A DNA stretch of 64,000 bases, from positions 4,119,001 to 4,183,000 of the forward strand of contig NZ_CP107996.1 of assembly GCF_036088315.1 (NCBI RefSeq), written 5' to 3'. The notes beneath the pieces were generated by a model that was not told where the DNA came from, made no database searches, and was given only the letters and a program-made list of their open reading frames with translations. Source of the DNA: Streptomyces sp. NBC_00344 (GTDB lineage: Bacteria; Actinomycetota; Actinomycetes; Streptomycetales; Streptomycetaceae). Below, one piece after another: positions 26,794-35,609 of this stretch. Numbering within the stretch: the stretch's first letter is position 1; every line of letters starts with the position of its first letter. The position numbers and the translations under genes are program-made.

Positions 26794-26843
26794 GACCTGC
26801 GAAAACAGGTCTCCCCCAGGAGATAGGTCACATCCTGGGGGAG
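26794..26843. terminator. Two adjacent hairpins in the 26662-26969 gap
   Basis: The 308-base gap between the coiled-coil gene and the thiolase stop holds two hairpins. GACCTG/CAGGTC (26794-26811) has a six-base loop, and CTCCCCCAGGA/TCCTGGGGGAG (26811-26843) has an 11-base loop. Read on the minus strand they follow the thiolase gene and would end its transcript. The rest of the gap should contain the coiled-coil gene's promoter, not resolved. Confidence 0.55.
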
Positions 26844-26969
26844 ATTCGGTCACGACTGGGACGCGGTAGGTGTATCCGACGGAGGACTGTCACGGTGCGG
26901 GCACCACCCGTACCTCTGGGTGATCAAATCCGGTGCCCTACTGGCGAGTTGGGGCCGTCGGCCGCTTCG

Positions 26970-28190
26970 TCAGCTCAGTCGTTCGATGACCATGGCCATG
27001 CCCTGGCCACCACCCACGCACATCGTCTCCAGGCCGAACTGCTTGTCGTGGAACTGGAGGCTGTTGATCAGCGTGCCGGTGATCCGCGCACCGGTCATAC
27101 CGAAGGGGTGGCCGACGGCGATCGCGCCGCCGTTGACGTTGACCTTGTCCAGGGGGAGGCCCAGATCGCGGTACGAGGGGATGACCTGCGCGGCGAACGC
27201 CTCGTTGAGCTCCGCGAGGTCGATGTCGCCGATCGTCAGCCCGGCCCGCTTCAGCGCCTGCTTGGACGCCTCGACGGGGCCGTATCCCATGATCTCGGGG
27301 GACAGGCCGCTGACGCCGGTCGAGACGATCCGGGCCAGCGGGGTCAGGCCGAGCTCGCGCGCCTTGGTGTCGCTCATGATGACCAGCGCGGCGGCGCCGT
27401 CGTTCAGCGGGCAGCAGTTGCCGGCCGTGACCCGGCCGTCGGGACGGAAGACCGGCTTCAGGCCCTGGACGGCTTCCAGGGTGACCCCGGCGCGCGGGCC
27501 GTCGTCCTTCGAGACCACGGTGCCGTCGGGAAGTGTGACCGGGGTGATCTCGCGCTCCCAGAAGCCGTTCTTGATGGCTTCCTCGGCGAGGTTCTGCGAG
27601 CGCACACCGAACTCGTCCATGTCCTGGCGGGTGACGCCCTTGAGCCCGGCCAGGTTCTCGGCGGTCTGGCCCATCGAGATGTACGCGTCGGGCACCAGGC
27701 CGTCCTCGCGCGGGTCGTGCCAGGAGGCGCCCTCCGACTTCGCGACGGCCTCGGTGCGGGCCTCGGCGTCGGCGAACAGCGGGTTGTGCGTGTCCGGAAG
27801 GCTGTCGGAGTTGCCCTTCACGAAGCGCGACACCATCTCGACACCGGCCGAGATGAAGACGTCGCCCTCGCCCGCCTTGATGGCGTGCAGCGCCATCCGG
27901 GAGGTCTGCAGGGAGGACGAGCAGTAGCGGGTGACCGTACAGCCGGGAAGGTGGTCCATCCCCATCTGTACGGCGACGATCCGCCCCAGGTTGTTGCCCT
28001 GCTCACCACCGGGCAGGCCGCAGCCGAGCATCAGGTCGTCGATGTCCCTGGGGTCCAGCTCCGGGACCTTGGCCAGGGCGGTCCGGATGATGGTGGCGGT
28101 GAGGTCATCGGCGCGCAGGTCCTTGAGCGACCCCTTGAACGCCCGACCGATCGGGGAGCGGGCGGTTGAGACGATCACGGCTTCGGGCAT
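26970..28190 (-). CDS. Acetyl-CoA acyltransferase (thiolase)
   Basis: A 406-residue thiolase II/III-like enzyme that cleaves or forms 3-ketoacyl-CoA. The acyl-enzyme cysteine is Cys90 in TRYCSSSLQT. The other active-site blocks are NVNGGAIAVGHPFGMTGAR (His) and MCVGGGQGMA (second Cys) at the C-terminus. All are intact. The form is like FadA-type thiolases of beta-oxidation. No 3-hydroxyacyl-CoA dehydrogenase lies beside it. ATG 28190 is the family start (MPEAVIVSTARSPIG). A TetR-type operator candidate lies 125 bases upstream. Confidence 0.93.
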   Translation of the reverse strand: MPEAVIVSTARSPIGRAFKGSLKDLRADDLTATIIRTALAKVPELDPRDIDDLMLGCGLPGGEQGNNLGRIVAVQMGMDHLPGCTVTRYCSSSLQTSRMALHAIKAGEGDVFISAGVEMVSRFVKGNSDSLPDTHNPLFADAEARTEAVAKSEGASWHDPREDGLVPDAYISMGQTAENLAGLKGVTRQDMDEFGVRSQNLAEEAIKNGFWEREITPVTLPDGTVVSKDDGPRAGVTLEAVQGLKPVFRPDGRVTAGNCCPLNDGAAALVIMSDTKARELGLTPLARIVSTGVSGLSPEIMGYGPVEASKQALKRAGLTIGDIDLAELNEAFAAQVIPSYRDLGLPLDKVNVNGGAIAVGHPFGMTGARITGTLINSLQFHDKQFGLETMCVGGGQGMAMVIERLS

Positions 28191-28314
28191 CACGGCTCCA
28201 GAGGGCTGAGAGGTCGGAGGTCGGGTGGCGGCAGGTGACGGGTGGGCAGTCGTCTGGAAGTTACCCGCACGTAGCTCGGAGGTCACCGGAAATGGCGTGT
28301 GATGCGGGACTCTT

Positions 28315-28334
28315 TTCTAAGCGACCGCTCAGAA
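28315..28334. promoter_or_regulatory. Imperfect palindrome upstream of thiolase
   Basis: TTCTAAGCGACCGCTCAGAA is symmetrical at 16 of 20 positions (TTCTnAGCGnnCGCTnAGAA). The spacing and AGCG/CGCT core resemble operators of TetR regulators that control fatty-acid or acyl-CoA degradation in actinobacteria. It lies 125 bases before the thiolase ATG. Confidence 0.5.
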
Positions 28335-28402
28335 TGTAGTCCGAACACGGCCGGTGCGCCAGATGCGACACCGGCCCGCGCCCGTCAGCCGTCCGCCTCT
28401 TC

Positions 28403-29410
28403 TCACCCCTGCGGAGAACTGTCCGCCGGCTCCGACACCGGGGGCAGGCGCCGCCGCCTGCGGTGCTTCAGCAGCGCCCATGGGGCACGGGCACCGGTGA
28501 CCTCCGTGCCCGCCTCGGACGCGGCGGCCGAAGCGGCCTTCGCCACCGGCAGGATGTCCTCGTCCCGTGCGGCATCGAGACGGTCCGTCTCCGGCCACAG
28601 GCCCAGCGCCGCGCACAGGGTGGGCAGCACCGCCATCGCCGCCGTCGCGTACCCCTCGGCCGACGGGTGGTAGTTGTCCGGCCCGAAGAGCTCGCGCGGA
28701 TTCGCCGCGAACTCGGGGCCCAGCATCTCGCCCAGGGACACGGTCCTGCCGCCCTGCTCGATCACCCCGATGGTCTGCGCCGCCGCCAGCTGCCGGGACA
28801 CCCGGCGCGCCAGCCACCGCAGCGGCTGGTACACGGGCTCGACCGTGCCCAGGTCGGGGCAGGTCCCCACGATGACCTCCGCGCCCGCGGTGCGCAGCCT
28901 GCGTACCGCGGTGGCGAGATGCCGGACCGACTGGGTGGCCGGCATGCGATGCGTCACGTCGTTCGCGCCGACCATGATCACGCAGACTTCCGGGACGCGC
29001 CGGGGATCGTCGAGCAGCAGCGTCACCTGGCGTTCGAGATCGTCCGACATCGCGCCGGGCAGGGCGACGTTCCGCAGATCCACCAGACGCTCGGCCACCG
29101 CCGCGAGCCCCGATGCCAGCAGGGCGGCCGGGGTCTGGCCCGCCCGCCGCACACCCTGTCCCGCCGCGGTGGAGTCGCCGAGCATGCCCAGACGCAGCGG
29201 CTCCAGATGGCCGCTGCGTCCCGCGAACGCCAGTCCGTATCTCCCGTCGGCCCTCGGCGGCTCGGGGGCCCGCCCGCCCCCCACCGAACGCTTCGCCAGC
29301 TGGACCTCCGCCAGCAGTACCCCCACCGTCGCCGCCCCGACCAGACCGATTCCGCCGCCGCCGTACGCCGCGCCGGCCGCGATCCGCCGTGCCACCCTCG
29401 CTCTCGACAC
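28403..29410 (-). CDS. SGNH/GDSL-family hydrolase
   Basis: A 335-residue esterase-like protein. An N-terminal hydrophobic segment (about 10-35) suggests membrane anchoring or export. Block I is GMLGDSTAAGQG with Ser80 as nucleophile, block III is VGANDVT and block V is DNYHPSAEGYATAA with the catalytic Asp/His. The C-terminal tail is basic (KHRRRRR). GTG 29410 is chosen because GAGGAGGT lies just upstream; an earlier ATG at 29437 has no ribosome site. It is divergent from the cystathionine beta-synthase gene. The substrate is probably an ester on lipid or wall, not shown by sequence. Confidence 0.88.
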   Translation of the reverse strand: MSRARVARRIAAGAAYGGGGIGLVGAATVGVLLAEVQLAKRSVGGGRAPEPPRADGRYGLAFAGRSGHLEPLRLGMLGDSTAAGQGVRRAGQTPAALLASGLAAVAERLVDLRNVALPGAMSDDLERQVTLLLDDPRRVPEVCVIMVGANDVTHRMPATQSVRHLATAVRRLRTAGAEVIVGTCPDLGTVEPVYQPLRWLARRVSRQLAAAQTIGVIEQGGRTVSLGEMLGPEFAANPRELFGPDNYHPSAEGYATAAMAVLPTLCAALGLWPETDRLDAARDEDILPVAKAASAAASEAGTEVTGARAPWALLKHRRRRRLPPVSEPADSSPQG

Positions 29411-29489
29411 CGCCACCTCCTCATAGCCGTACATCACCTAACTGCCCGGAGACAGGTGTCGCCCAATCTTGTCCAATACGCTGACCGTC

Positions 29490-30878
29490 ATGGCGCACAT
29501 TCACGACTCGATGATCAGTCTCGTAGGCAACACCCCGCTGGTGAGGCTCAACAACGTGACCTCAGGTATCAGGGCGACCGTCCTGGCCAAGGTCGAATAC
29601 TTCAACCCGGGCGGCTCCGTGAAGGACCGCATCGCCGTCCGCATGATCGAGGCGGCCGAGCAGAGCGGCGCGCTGCAGCCCGGCGGCACGATCGTCGAGC
29701 CGACCAGCGGTAACACCGGGGTCGGTCTCGCCATCGTGGCGCAGCAGAAGGGCTACAAGTGCATCTTCGTATGCCCGGACAAGGTCTCCACCGACAAGAT
29801 CAACGTGCTGCGCGCCTACGGCGCGGACGTGGTGGTCTGCCCGACGGCCGTCGACCCGGATCACCCCGACTCGTACTACAACGTCTCGGACCGCCTGGTC
29901 AGGGAGACGCCGGGCGCCTGGAAGCCCGATCAGTACAGCAACCCCAACAACCCGCGCTCGCACTACGAGACCACCGGCCCGGAGCTGTGGGAGCAGACCG
30001 ACGGCAAAATCACCCACTTCGTCGCCGGTGTCGGCACCGGCGGCACGATCTCCGGTACCGGCCGCTACCTCAAGGACGTCTCCGACGGCCGGGTCAAGGT
30101 CATCGGTGCGGACCCGGAGGGTTCCGTGTACTCCGGGGGCTCGGGGCGCCCGTATCTCGTCGAGGGTGTCGGTGAGGACTTCTGGCCCACCGCCTACGAC
30201 AGCACGGTGACCGACGACATCGTCGCGGTGTCCGACAAGGACTCCTTCCAGATGACGCGCCGTCTCGCCAAGGAGGAGGGCCTGCTGGTCGGAGGCTCTT
30301 GCGGGATGGCGGTCATGGCCGCGCTGCACGTGGCGAAGGACCTCGGTCCCGATGACATCGTGGTGGTGCTGCTGCCGGACAGCGGGCGTGGCTACCTCAG
30401 CAAGATCTTCAATGACGAGTGGATGAACGACTACGGCTTCCTGGAGCAGCCCGGCACCGATCCGCGCGTCGCGGCCGTACTGGAGTACAAGTCGCACGGC
30501 ATCCCCAGCCTGGTGCACATGCACCCGGAGGAGACCGTGGGCCAGGCCATCGAGGTGCTGCGCGAGTACGGCGTGTCGCAGATGCCGATCGTGAAGCCGG
30601 GCGCCGGCCACCCCGACGTGATGGCAGCCGAGGTCGTCGGATCGGTCGTCGAACGCGAGTTGCTCGACGCACTGTTCACCAAGCGTGCCTCGCTCGGTGA
30701 CGCGCTGGAGAAGCACATGTCGAACCCGCTTCCGCTGGTCGGGTCCGGTGAGCCGGTCGGGGACCTGATGTCCGTACTGGGCAAGGCGGATGCGGCGATC
30801 GTGCTGGTGGAGGGCAAGCCGAAGGGGGTCGTGACCCGACAGGACCTGCTGGCCTTCCTCGCGAAGAGCGAGGCTTAG
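29490..30878 (+). CDS. Cystathionine beta-synthase
   Basis: A 462-residue PLP enzyme that joins serine and homocysteine to form cystathionine in reverse transsulfuration, or a cysteine-synthase-like relative. The N-terminal catalytic domain has the PLP lysine Lys45 in GGSVKDR, the SGNTG loop and the phosphate-binding GTGGTISG. Two CBS domains occupy about residues 335-460. The architecture matches the actinobacterial Cbs. No ribosome site precedes ATG 29490, but TACGCT ends seven bases before it, which suggests a leaderless transcript. A partner cystathionine gamma-lyase gene is not in the window. Confidence 0.94.
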   Translation: MAHIHDSMISLVGNTPLVRLNNVTSGIRATVLAKVEYFNPGGSVKDRIAVRMIEAAEQSGALQPGGTIVEPTSGNTGVGLAIVAQQKGYKCIFVCPDKVSTDKINVLRAYGADVVVCPTAVDPDHPDSYYNVSDRLVRETPGAWKPDQYSNPNNPRSHYETTGPELWEQTDGKITHFVAGVGTGGTISGTGRYLKDVSDGRVKVIGADPEGSVYSGGSGRPYLVEGVGEDFWPTAYDSTVTDDIVAVSDKDSFQMTRRLAKEEGLLVGGSCGMAVMAALHVAKDLGPDDIVVVLLPDSGRGYLSKIFNDEWMNDYGFLEQPGTDPRVAAVLEYKSHGIPSLVHMHPEETVGQAIEVLREYGVSQMPIVKPGAGHPDVMAAEVVGSVVERELLDALFTKRASLGDALEKHMSNPLPLVGSGEPVGDLMSVLGKADAAIVLVEGKPKGVVTRQDLLAFLAKSEA

Positions 30879-31021
30879 GCCGCAGGTGCGTGCCAGGCGC
30901 AGCGGGGCGGCCGGGACTTCTCGCACACGGCCCAGCCGGCGGGAACGCGGGGTTCCCGGAAGTGGTACGCACGCGACACGTTGACGCAGCACCGTCTTAA
31001 CACGGTGGGGGCACAGTGGTG

Positions 31022-31049
31022 GGTGTCGGAGGGGAAACCCTCCGGCACC
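31022..31049. terminator. GAAA-tetraloop hairpin between convergent genes
   Basis: The 331-base gap 30879-31209 lies between the cbs stop and the stop of a minus-strand regulator. A 12-bp stem (one G-U pair) closed by a GAAA tetraloop is at 31022-31049, and a smaller hairpin (CACCGT/ACGGTG) is at 30990-31007. Together they could end both transcripts. Nothing else in the gap looks like a gene. Confidence 0.55.
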
Positions 31050-31209
31050 ACGAACGGCGTCACGGACCTCCGGAGCGGCTCCCGGCTTCCAGGACGCCAT
31101 GGACGCGGAAACCGGCCCTGACCCGTGACCGCGTCCCTCGCGGGGACCGCCGTCGTCCCGCCCCCCGGTCCGCCGGGGGTGCGGCGGTCCCCGCGATCGC
31201 CCGCCGCCG

Positions 31210-32058
31210 TCACCCGCTTGTCCGGTTCTCCCAACTGCCCAGCAGGGCGAGCCGTTCGGTTGTCGTGGAGCCCGGCTGCGGGGTGTAGACGACCAGCAGC
31301 TGGTCCGGGTCGCCCGGCAGCGCGAGAGTCTCGTACGGGAACGACAGCTCACCCACGACCGGGTGGGCGATGCGCTTCACCCCGTAGGTCTTCTCCTTCA
31401 CCAGATGGTCGGCCCACAGCCGTCGGAAGTCCTCGCTCTTCAGCGACAGTTCCCCGACCAGCGCGGCCAGCCGCTTGTCGTCGGGATGGCGGCCCGCGTC
31501 CAGACGCAGATGCGCCACCGTCTCCGCCGCCACCGCCGGCCAGTCCGGGTACAGCTCACGTGCCGAGGGCGCGAGGAACACCTGCAGCGGCATGTTGCGC
31601 TCACCCGGCGCCATCCTGCTGAAGTCGCCGACCGCGTCCCCGAGTGCGTTCCAGGCCAGCACGTCCATCCTGCGGCCGAGGACGAACGCCGGTGCCCGGT
31701 CGAGGGTGTCGAGCAGCAACTGCAGCCCGGGGCGCACGCTCTGACGGGTCACGGTGGTGGGGCGCGGGCGGGCGATCTCCCGCAGATACTGCCGTTCGGT
31801 CTCGTCAAGCCGCAGCACCCGGGCCACCGCGTCCAGTACGGCGTCCGACACGCCCCCGGACCCGGCCCTGGAGGAGACGCCCTGCCGCCGGCCCTGTTCC
31901 AGGCGGATGTAGTAGTCGACGCTGACACCCGCCAGCTGTGCCACCTCCTCGCGCCGCAGTCCTGGCACCCGGCGGCGCCCGTGCGAGGGCAGGCCCACGT
32001 CCTCCGGCTGTATCCGGGCGCGCCGTGACCGCAGGAAATCTCCGAGTTCACCGTCCAT
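31210..32058 (-). CDS. XRE-family regulator with MmyB-like ligand domain
   Basis: A 282-residue regulator. The N-terminal helix-turn-helix (about residues 30-85) contains VPGLRREEVAQLAGVSVDYYIRLEQGR, a hallmark of this group. The C-terminal MmyB-like domain (about 105-270) is PAS-like, with RRMDVLAWNALGDAV and YGVKRIAHPVVGELSF. Regulators of this group usually control an adjacent divergent dehydrogenase gene, as here, where an SDR gene starts 142 bases away. Some members bind fatty-acid-like ligands. ATG 32058 is used. Confidence 0.92.
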   Translation of the reverse strand: MDGELGDFLRSRRARIQPEDVGLPSHGRRRVPGLRREEVAQLAGVSVDYYIRLEQGRRQGVSSRAGSGGVSDAVLDAVARVLRLDETERQYLREIARPRPTTVTRQSVRPGLQLLLDTLDRAPAFVLGRRMDVLAWNALGDAVGDFSRMAPGERNMPLQVFLAPSARELYPDWPAVAAETVAHLRLDAGRHPDDKRLAALVGELSLKSEDFRRLWADHLVKEKTYGVKRIAHPVVGELSFPYETLALPGDPDQLLVVYTPQPGSTTTERLALLGSWENRTSG

Positions 32059-32200
32059 GGCCCGACCCTACGGGCTGCCCGCGGCGCTTACCTGGTACTG
32101 CCGGACCCAGGAAAGGCCGAGCCCTGGGTAGGACCTCGCGCCCCCGGCAGAGTGGTTCCCGTCAGCAGGAACACCCCGGGAACGACAAGGGAGCCACACC

Positions 32201-32962
32201 ATGACGTACGAGAACCTCGCAGGCCGCACCGCCGTCATCACAGGGGCCGCCAGCGGGATGGGCGAGGCGACCGCCCGGCTGCTCGCCGCCCGGGGAGCCA
32301 GGGTGGTGCTGCTGGCCCGCCGCTCGGGACGGCTGGAGGAGCTGGCCGGGAAGATCGCGGCCGGCGGCGGGCAGGCTCTCGCGGTGACCGCGGACGTCAC
32401 GGACGAGCGCTCGGTGGCTGCCGCGGTGGCCAGGGTCCATGAGGTGTACGGGCCCGTCGATCTGCTGGTGAACGCCGCCGGTGTGATGCTGCCGAATCCG
32501 GTCGACGACGGCCGCGTCGACGAGTGGCAGCGGATGCTGGACGTCAACGTGACCGGTGCGCTGCGGATGATCCGCGCGTTCACACCTGACCTGCTGGCCG
32601 CCGCGGCGGACGGCAGGACGGCCGATCTGGTCAATATCTCGTCGATCGGCGCGCATGTGCTCTTCCCGAACTACGCGGTGTACGGGGCGTCCAAGGCCGC
32701 GCTGACCTTTCTGTCGGAGTCGCTCCGCACCGAACTGGGTCCGCGCGATGTACGGGTGACGAACATCGAGCCCGGCCTGACCGACACCGAGCTCGGCGGC
32801 CACATCGACAACGATGAGCTGTCCGGGCAGCTGGACGGGATGGCCGGCACCATCGGCCCGCTGGCGGCGGACGAGATCGCGGACCTGATCGGGTACATCA
32901 CCAGCCGGGCCCGGCACATCAATCTGCGCCAGGTGGTCGTGCTCCCCACCCGCCAGGCATGA
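32201..32962 (+). CDS. SDR-family oxidoreductase
   Basis: A 253-residue classical short-chain dehydrogenase. The nucleotide motif is TGAASGMGEA (about 15-24), followed by VNAAGVM (about 90-96) and the catalytic Ser and YxxxK (YAVYGASKAAL, Tyr about 158). The Arg after the first glycine-rich strand (LLARRSGR) suggests NADP(H) preference. The substrate is unknown. The gene is divergent from the MmyB-type regulator, which probably controls it. The start is ATG 32201 with AAGGGAGCC a few bases upstream. Confidence 0.92.
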   Translation: MTYENLAGRTAVITGAASGMGEATARLLAARGARVVLLARRSGRLEELAGKIAAGGGQALAVTADVTDERSVAAAVARVHEVYGPVDLLVNAAGVMLPNPVDDGRVDEWQRMLDVNVTGALRMIRAFTPDLLAAAADGRTADLVNISSIGAHVLFPNYAVYGASKAALTFLSESLRTELGPRDVRVTNIEPGLTDTELGGHIDNDELSGQLDGMAGTIGPLAADEIADLIGYITSRARHINLRQVVVLPTRQA

Positions 32963-32980
32963 GCCGAGCGGCCTGCCGGG

Positions 32981-33403
32981 TCAGTCCTCCCAGTCGGAGC
33001 CTGCGGACTTCTTGCGGGAGTGGCGGAACAGGCCCCCTTCACGCGCCGCATGGACCACATTGACGCCGACGATGCCCAGCCAGGTGACCAGCAGCCCGGA
33101 CAGCTGGGCCTGTGCGGCGCCGATGGCCGAGAGCGGGATGGCGACGATCAGCGTGACGATCCCGAAGCCGAAACGTTCGCCGAAGCTGCTGTCGGTACGC
33201 GGCGGGCGGGATCCCCTGGCGACCACCAGCTGCTGTTCGGCGAGCTGGCGCCGCACCCGGCGGTCGACCGTTCCGTCGAGGCGCTGCTCGACCTTCTCCA
33301 GGAACGACTCGACCAGCGCGGTGTCGTAGTCCGCGCCGAGCTCCCTGCGGGCGTGCAGGGTGGCGTCGAGTTCCTTCTTCAGCTCTGGGTCGCTGGTTTC
33401 CAT
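32981..33403 (-). CDS. Conserved small integral membrane protein
   Basis: A 140-residue protein with an acidic, helical N-terminal cytoplasmic part (about 1-75, METSDPELKKELDATLHARREL) and two membrane segments (about 83-103 and 108-126), then a short basic C-terminus. I know of similar conserved Streptomyces proteins without function. ATG 33403 is chosen because the family-like start is METS; no ribosome site is present, but TACCGT seven bases upstream suggests a leaderless mRNA. The upstream extension to 33523 is unlikely. Confidence 0.8.
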   Translation of the reverse strand: METSDPELKKELDATLHARRELGADYDTALVESFLEKVEQRLDGTVDRRVRRQLAEQQLVVARGSRPPRTDSSFGERFGFGIVTLIVAIPLSAIGAAQAQLSGLLVTWLGIVGVNVVHAAREGGLFRHSRKKSAGSDWED

Positions 33404-33565
33404 GGTGAATACGGTACGAATCGGGGACGCCCATGGCAGTGGGGTTAACCCCCCAATTCCGGCGGGTTCCGTGCCGGGTGAGGCCCGGACGCAGCCGCCG
33501 GAGCGCGCCGCGGACCCGCGCACCGGCCGGCGGGGGCCCTGGCCGGGAGGGCCGGTGGGCGCGTG

Positions 33566-34999
33566 TCACGGCAGGACGTGCGCCCCCGCGGCGGGTTCCG
33601 TCCGCTGCGCGGGTACCGCGGCAAGGATCGTGGCCGGCGGGATGTGCGAGGTGTCGCGGCGGGCCAGCAGCCAGTACAGCAGGGCCGGGACCAGCAGGCC
33701 CACGATCCAGGAGATGTCCGCGCCGCCGAGCGGGGCGACCAGCGGGCCGGTGTAGAAGGACGTCGCCAGGAACGGGGCCTGGGCCAGCAGGCCGATTCCG
33801 TAGACGAGCAGAGCGTCCCAGCGCCACGTCCCGTACCGGCCGTGCGGGTCGGACAGGGCGGGGATGTCGTAGCGCTCGCGTGAGATCAGGTAGTAGTCGA
33901 CCAGGTTGATCGCCGACCACGGGGTGAAGAAGGCCAGCAGGAAGAGCAGGAAGTCCTTGAAGGAGTCCAGGAAGCTGTCTTTGCCCGCGAGGGCCACCGC
34001 GGTTCCGGCGATCATGATGACCAGGATGTAGAGCGTCCGGCCGCGCGGTGTCAGGGTCTTCTGGCCGCGGAAACCGCTGATGCTGGTCACCATCGACATG
34101 AAGCCGCCGTAGGTGTTCAGCACGTTGATGGTGAGTTTGCCCAGCGCGATGACGAAGTAGAGCACCGAGGCCATCAGGCCGGTGCCGCCCAGGCCGACGA
34201 CGTATCCCACCTGGCTGTTCAGGAAGGCGTCACCCGCGGTGGCGGCGACCAGCACGCCGAAGGTCATCGACCACTGGGAGCCGAGGGCGGTGCCGCCGAG
34301 CGTCCACCAGAAGGTGGCGCGGCCGCTCGTGGTCCTGGGCAGATAGCGCGAGTAGTCTGCGACGTAGGGGCCGAAGGCAAGCTGCCAGGAGGCCGAGAGG
34401 GAGACGGCCAGGAGGAACAGCGGCAGCGAGAAGCCGTGGTCGTGCAGGACCGTGGAGAGGTCGATGCGGTCGAGCAGACGGATGCCGAGATAGACGAAGG
34501 CCACGGCGCAGACGGCGCCGGCGACCCGGCCGAGCACGTGGATGATCCGGTAGCCGATGACCGCCATGGCGGCGGTGACCAGGGCGAAAACGACGATGCC
34601 CGCGGTGTCGCCGAGGTGGGTGAGTTCGCCGACCGCCTGGCCCGCGAGCACGGTGCCGCTGGCGAAGAAGCCGACGTACATCAGGATGACCAGGGCCAGC
34701 GGCACCACCGCTCCCCGCACGCCGAACTGTGCACGCGAGGAGATCATCTGAGGCAGGCCGAGCCGGGGGCCCTGGGCGGAGTGCAGGGCCATCACGGCGC
34801 CGCCGAGCAGGTTGCCGGTGAGCAGACCGACGACCGACCACAGCGCACCGCCACCGAAGACGACCGCGAGGGCGCCGGTGACGACCGCGGTGATGTGGAG
34901 GTTCGCGCCGACCCAGAGGGTGAACTGGGAGAAGGCCGTGCCGTGGCGCTCCTCGTCGGGGACGACGTCGATCGAGCGCTGTTCCACCAGGCCTGCCAT
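33566..34999 (-). CDS. NCS1-family nucleobase/cytosine permease
   Basis: A 477-residue secondary transporter of the nucleobase:cation symporter 1 family (CodB-like), with about 12 membrane segments. The cytoplasmic N-terminus SIDVVPDEERHG precedes the first helix. The conserved FTLWVGANLHI segment and GLPQMISSRAQFG in the first cytoplasmic loop match the family. Substrates of NCS1 include cytosine, hydantoin, allantoin and thiamin precursors, so the true one is not certain here. GGGAGG lies seven bases before ATG 34999. It is the third gene after an amidohydrolase and a cupin gene on the same strand, 106 bases downstream. Confidence 0.9.
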   Translation of the reverse strand: MAGLVEQRSIDVVPDEERHGTAFSQFTLWVGANLHITAVVTGALAVVFGGGALWSVVGLLTGNLLGGAVMALHSAQGPRLGLPQMISSRAQFGVRGAVVPLALVILMYVGFFASGTVLAGQAVGELTHLGDTAGIVVFALVTAAMAVIGYRIIHVLGRVAGAVCAVAFVYLGIRLLDRIDLSTVLHDHGFSLPLFLLAVSLSASWQLAFGPYVADYSRYLPRTTSGRATFWWTLGGTALGSQWSMTFGVLVAATAGDAFLNSQVGYVVGLGGTGLMASVLYFVIALGKLTINVLNTYGGFMSMVTSISGFRGQKTLTPRGRTLYILVIMIAGTAVALAGKDSFLDSFKDFLLFLLAFFTPWSAINLVDYYLISRERYDIPALSDPHGRYGTWRWDALLVYGIGLLAQAPFLATSFYTGPLVAPLGGADISWIVGLLVPALLYWLLARRDTSHIPPATILAAVPAQRTEPAAGAHVLP

Positions 35000-35105
35000 G
35001 CGACGGCCTCCCTCTCTCGTTCACCACACTGCTCATGTATCGATCTATGCAGGGTGTGCTGTGATGAATGGAAGGTCAATAGTCGCAGGCCGATTGTCCG
35101 TTTCC

Positions 35106-35609
35106 TCAGGCGGCAGGGCTGTCCATGGGGCGTAGTTCATCCGCATACGAGACGGAAATCCTGCGCATCAGTCCGTCGTCGCCGATGTCGTACTGGCCGA
35201 GCCGCCAGAGCGGCGGCGAGTAGGCGTGGATCGAGACCGCGTCGTCGGTGGCGCCCGTCAGCCGGTGAATGTGGTCCGGGCCGAAGCAGAACGACTCGCC
35301 GGCGGCGACGGCCGTCGCGAGATGGTGGCCGCCGATGCGGGGGTTGGACTCGGTGAGTACGCCCTGGACGACCCGGACCGCCCCGGACGAGAGGTCGTGG
35401 TCGTGCCAGCCGGTGTCGTTCTGGCGGGTCCAGCAGAGCAGCCAGATGTCGACGTACTCGTCGCGGTGCAGCGAGGCGTAGTGGCGCTCGGTGTCGGAGA
35501 AGGCGACCTCCGCACGCCACAGCCCCGGCCTGGCTGCCAGCTCGTCGGCCAGGGCCCGGAGTTCGCGCTTGTCGAGGTTGCGGTCGGGCAGTGCGGCGTC
35601 GTAGGTCAT
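35106..35609 (-). CDS. Cysteine-dioxygenase-like thiol dioxygenase (cupin)
   Basis: A 167-residue cupin of the cysteine dioxygenase family, which oxidises a small thiol to a sulfinate with a mononuclear iron. The metal ligands are in DTGWHDHD (His pair, about residues 67-70) and in FGPDHIHRL (His, about 113-117). The CWTRQNDTGWH segment matches the CSWTxNDTGWHDH pattern known for bacterial relatives. It overlaps the amidohydrolase gene by four bases (ATGA), so translation is coupled. GGGAG precedes ATG 35609. Substrates could be cysteine, 3-mercaptopropionate or another thiol from the pathway encoded here. Confidence 0.82.
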   Translation of the reverse strand: MTYDAALPDRNLDKRELRALADELAARPGLWRAEVAFSDTERHYASLHRDEYVDIWLLCWTRQNDTGWHDHDLSSGAVRVVQGVLTESNPRIGGHHLATAVAAGESFCFGPDHIHRLTGATDDAVSIHAYSPPLWRLGQYDIGDDGLMRRISVSYADELRPMDSPAA

